Source: Reddybacter sp041277045 (lineage in GTDB: Bacteria; Pseudomonadota; Gammaproteobacteria; Pseudomonadales; Porticoccaceae). Taken from it: DNA of 64,000 nucleotides. Below the pieces are notes generated by a model. The model was given only the letters and a program-made list of their open reading frames with translations, was not told the origin of the DNA and searched no databases. Both the position numbers and the translations under genes were made by a program. Location: assembly GCA_041277045.1 (NCBI GenBank), contig JBGFSY010000002.1, positions 744,001 to 808,000 on the forward strand. The letters run 5' to 3'. Shown here one piece after another: positions 62,407 through 64,000 of this stretch (positions are counted from its first letter, which is position 1; every line of letters starts with the position of its first letter).

Positions 62407-63519
62407 CTATTGTTCCAGGAGAATTCGCAGCATGCGACGCAGGGGTTCAGCCGCACCCCAGAGTAGTTGATCACCGACAGTAAACGCCGATAGGTACTCG
62501 CCACCCATATTCATTTTTCGCAGACGGCCAACGGGAACGTGCAATTTGCCACTCACTGCTGCTGGGGATAGTTCATTCAAACTGTCCTCCCGGTGATTGG
62601 GCACGACCTTCACCCAGTCATTGGCACTGGCCAACAGGCCTTCAATCTCGGCCATCGGCAGATCATTTTTTAACTTGATGGTTAATGCCTGACTATGACT
62701 GCGCATGGCGCCAACGCGAACACACAAGCCATCGAGAGGAATAGGATTGTTTTCTCGACCGAGTATCTTGTTGGTCTCCGCCTGCCCCTTCCACTCTTCA
62801 CGGCTTTGGCCGTTGTCCAACTCGGTATCAATCCACGGCAATAAACTGCCCGCCAGCGGGTAGCCGAAATTATCCGTCGGCATAGCCTCACTATTAATAA
62901 AGGCCGACACTTTGCGATCAATATCCAAAATAGCCGAAGCCGGGTCGGCCAGCTCACTGGTAACGTGGCTGTGAATTGCGCCCATCTGGCCAATCAATTC
63001 ACGCATATTTTGCGCGCCGGCACCGGAGGCGGCCTGATAAGTCATGGCACTGGCCCATTCGACATGGCCGCCGGCGAACAAGCCACCGAGAGCCATCAAC
63101 ATCAAGCCGACCGTACAATTACCACCGACAAAACAATTACCGCCCTTCGCAAGCGCCTGCTCAATGACGGGGCTATTCACCGGATCGAGAACAATTACCG
63201 CCTCGTCAGCCATACGCAAAGCAGAAGCCGCATCAATCCAGGCACCCTGCCACCCCGCCGCTCGCAGCTTCGGGTAGACCTTTTTGGTGTAATCGCCGCC
63301 CTGACAGGTGAGAACAATATCCATCCCTTGCAGCGCCTGAATATCGAAGGCATCCGCGAGTGGCGGCACATCTTGACCGATATCCGGCCCGGGCTGACCT
63401 TTTTGGGATGTGGTGAAAAATACCGGCTCGATAAGAGCAAAGTCATTCTCAGCCAGCATCCGTTCTACTAAGACAGAGCCCACCATACCGCGCCAGCCAA
63501 CAATACCCACTCGCTTCAT
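62407..63519 (-). CDS. asd: Aspartate-semialdehyde dehydrogenase
   Basis: A 370-residue enzyme reducing aspartyl phosphate to the semialdehyde for lysine, methionine, threonine and diaminopimelate. NADP motif GWRGMVGSVL; catalytic C135 in GGNCTVGLM, the same number as in E. coli. Substrate-binding segments QAASGAGAQN and VGAMRSHSQAL are intact. Downstream of leuD with 62 bases between; leuB, which sits between these genes in Pseudomonas, is not here. Confidence 0.96.
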   Translation of the reverse strand: MKRVGIVGWRGMVGSVLVERMLAENDFALIEPVFFTTSQKGQPGPDIGQDVPPLADAFDIQALQGMDIVLTCQGGDYTKKVYPKLRAAGWQGAWIDAASALRMADEAVIVLDPVNSPVIEQALAKGGNCFVGGNCTVGLMLMALGGLFAGGHVEWASAMTYQAASGAGAQNMRELIGQMGAIHSHVTSELADPASAILDIDRKVSAFINSEAMPTDNFGYPLAGSLLPWIDTELDNGQSREEWKGQAETNKILGRENNPIPLDGLCVRVGAMRSHSQALTIKLKNDLPMAEIEGLLASANDWVKVVPNHREDSLNELSPAAVSGKLHVPVGRLRKMNMGGEYLSAFTVGDQLLWGAAEPLRRMLRILLEQ

Positions 63520-63581
63520 ACTTCAACTACCAAATCGTTAATTAATAAAAAGTTATGACATCTATTTAAAGCATATTCTTT

Positions 63582-64000
63582 CTAAAGAGTGTCGAATAAC
63601 CAGGGGCTATCTTTGCGCCACTGCTGCTCGAAAGTACGAATGCTATCCGCATCTTGCAAGGTCAGACCAATCTCATCCAGCCCCTCGACCAGGCATTGCC
63701 TATAAAAGACATCTATTTCGAAGCTAAGGCTTGTGCCGTCGGGCAAGCTAATACTCTGCTGCTCGAGATCGACCTGCAGCGAATAACTCTCATTGGCTTC
63801 CAACGCAAGAAATAAACTTTCAATAATATCTTTTGATAAAACAATGGGTAACAGGCCATTCTTAAAGCAGTTATTGTAGAAAATATCGGCAAAACTGGAG
63901 GCGATAACCACCCGAAAACCGTAGTCATTGAGCGCCCAGGGTGCATGCTCACGACTGGAGCCACAGCCAAAATTCTCCCGCGCCAACAAAATCGACGCGC
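63582..64000 (-). CDS. leuD: 3-isopropylmalate dehydratase small subunit, C-terminal part
   Basis: The right window edge cuts the 5' end. The visible frame begins with ASILLARENFGCGSSREHAPW, the aconitase-swivel signature of LeuD, and continues through IFYNNCFKNGLLPIVL to the stop. LeuC/LeuD isomerise 2- to 3-isopropylmalate in leucine synthesis. About 139 residues are present, so about 70 N-terminal residues lie outside. Confidence 0.95.
   Translation of the reverse strand, partial: ASILLARENFGCGSSREHAPWALNDYGFRVVIASSFADIFYNNCFKNGLLPIVLSKDIIESLFLALEANESYSLQVDLEQQSISLPDGTSLSFEIDVFYRQCLVEGLDEIGLTLQDADSIRTFEQQWRKDSPWLFDTL

Noticed and set aside
1..64000. CRISPR arrays, tRNA or rRNA genes, prophage, intact transposase
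   Set aside because: None was recognised on either strand.

Overview
The window looks like a chromosomal segment of a marine-type gammaproteobacterium. The strongest clue is the right end, where leuD, asd, an asd paralogue, fimV, truA, trpF, accD, folC, a dedD-like SPOR gene, cvpA, purF and metZ lie in one direction. That is the order typical of Pseudomonas and Cellvibrio-like relatives. Moderate G+C, an ETF/ETF-QO module and many lipid- or terpenoid-type catabolic genes suggest a Cellvibrionales/Spongiibacter-like organism; this placement is inference. No rRNA, tRNA, CRISPR array, phage or transposase gene was seen.

Layout. 1-2.0 kb: two tandem Baeyer-Villiger monooxygenases, the first cut by the window edge. 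2.3-7.9 kb: NhaA antiporter, tail-specific protease, then a secreted His-rich protein followed by a sigma factor, a membrane protein and a DUF3106-like protein. 8.0-11.6 kb: etfBA diverging from ETF-QO, then a MITE-like repeat. 11.9-16.6 kb: unknown membrane protein, slipin/NfeD pair, macro-domain protein with a changed catalytic position, DCC protein and MsrA. 16.8-22.8 kb: two hotdog thioesterases, three tandem HSL-type hydrolases, an amidohydrolase-2 enzyme, aquaporin. 23-31.6 kb: a FUSC/HlyD/outer-membrane-factor efflux set, potassium channel, AI-2E-type permease, Kazal-like lipoprotein, MscS channel, TSUP permease. 31.9-44.8 kb: a catabolic region with a decayed SDR, an SMP-30 lactonase, two zinc alcohol dehydrogenases, an SDR, a DUF6285-like protein, a phosphotransferase, a CrtC/AttH-like protein, three tandem SDRs, a second broken SDR and an LLM flavoenzyme. 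44.9-45.7 kb: a GIY-YIG gene interrupted twice by TGA. 45.9-50.7 kb: DODA-type dioxygenase, then TgpA/DUF58/MoxR. 50.7-64 kb: the conserved housekeeping block.

How the parts may work together (inference): alcohol dehydrogenases and SDRs would make ketones, Baeyer-Villiger monooxygenases would turn these into esters or lactones, SMP-30 and HSL-type hydrolases would open them, and thioesterases, the ACAD10-like phosphotransferase and the ETF/ETF-QO chain would serve downstream acyl-CoA oxidation. No substrate can be named from sequence alone. Paralogue expansion (two BVMOs, three hydrolases, two ADHs, three SDRs) together with three decayed genes points to active gene turnover in the catabolic part, in contrast to the compact housekeeping block.
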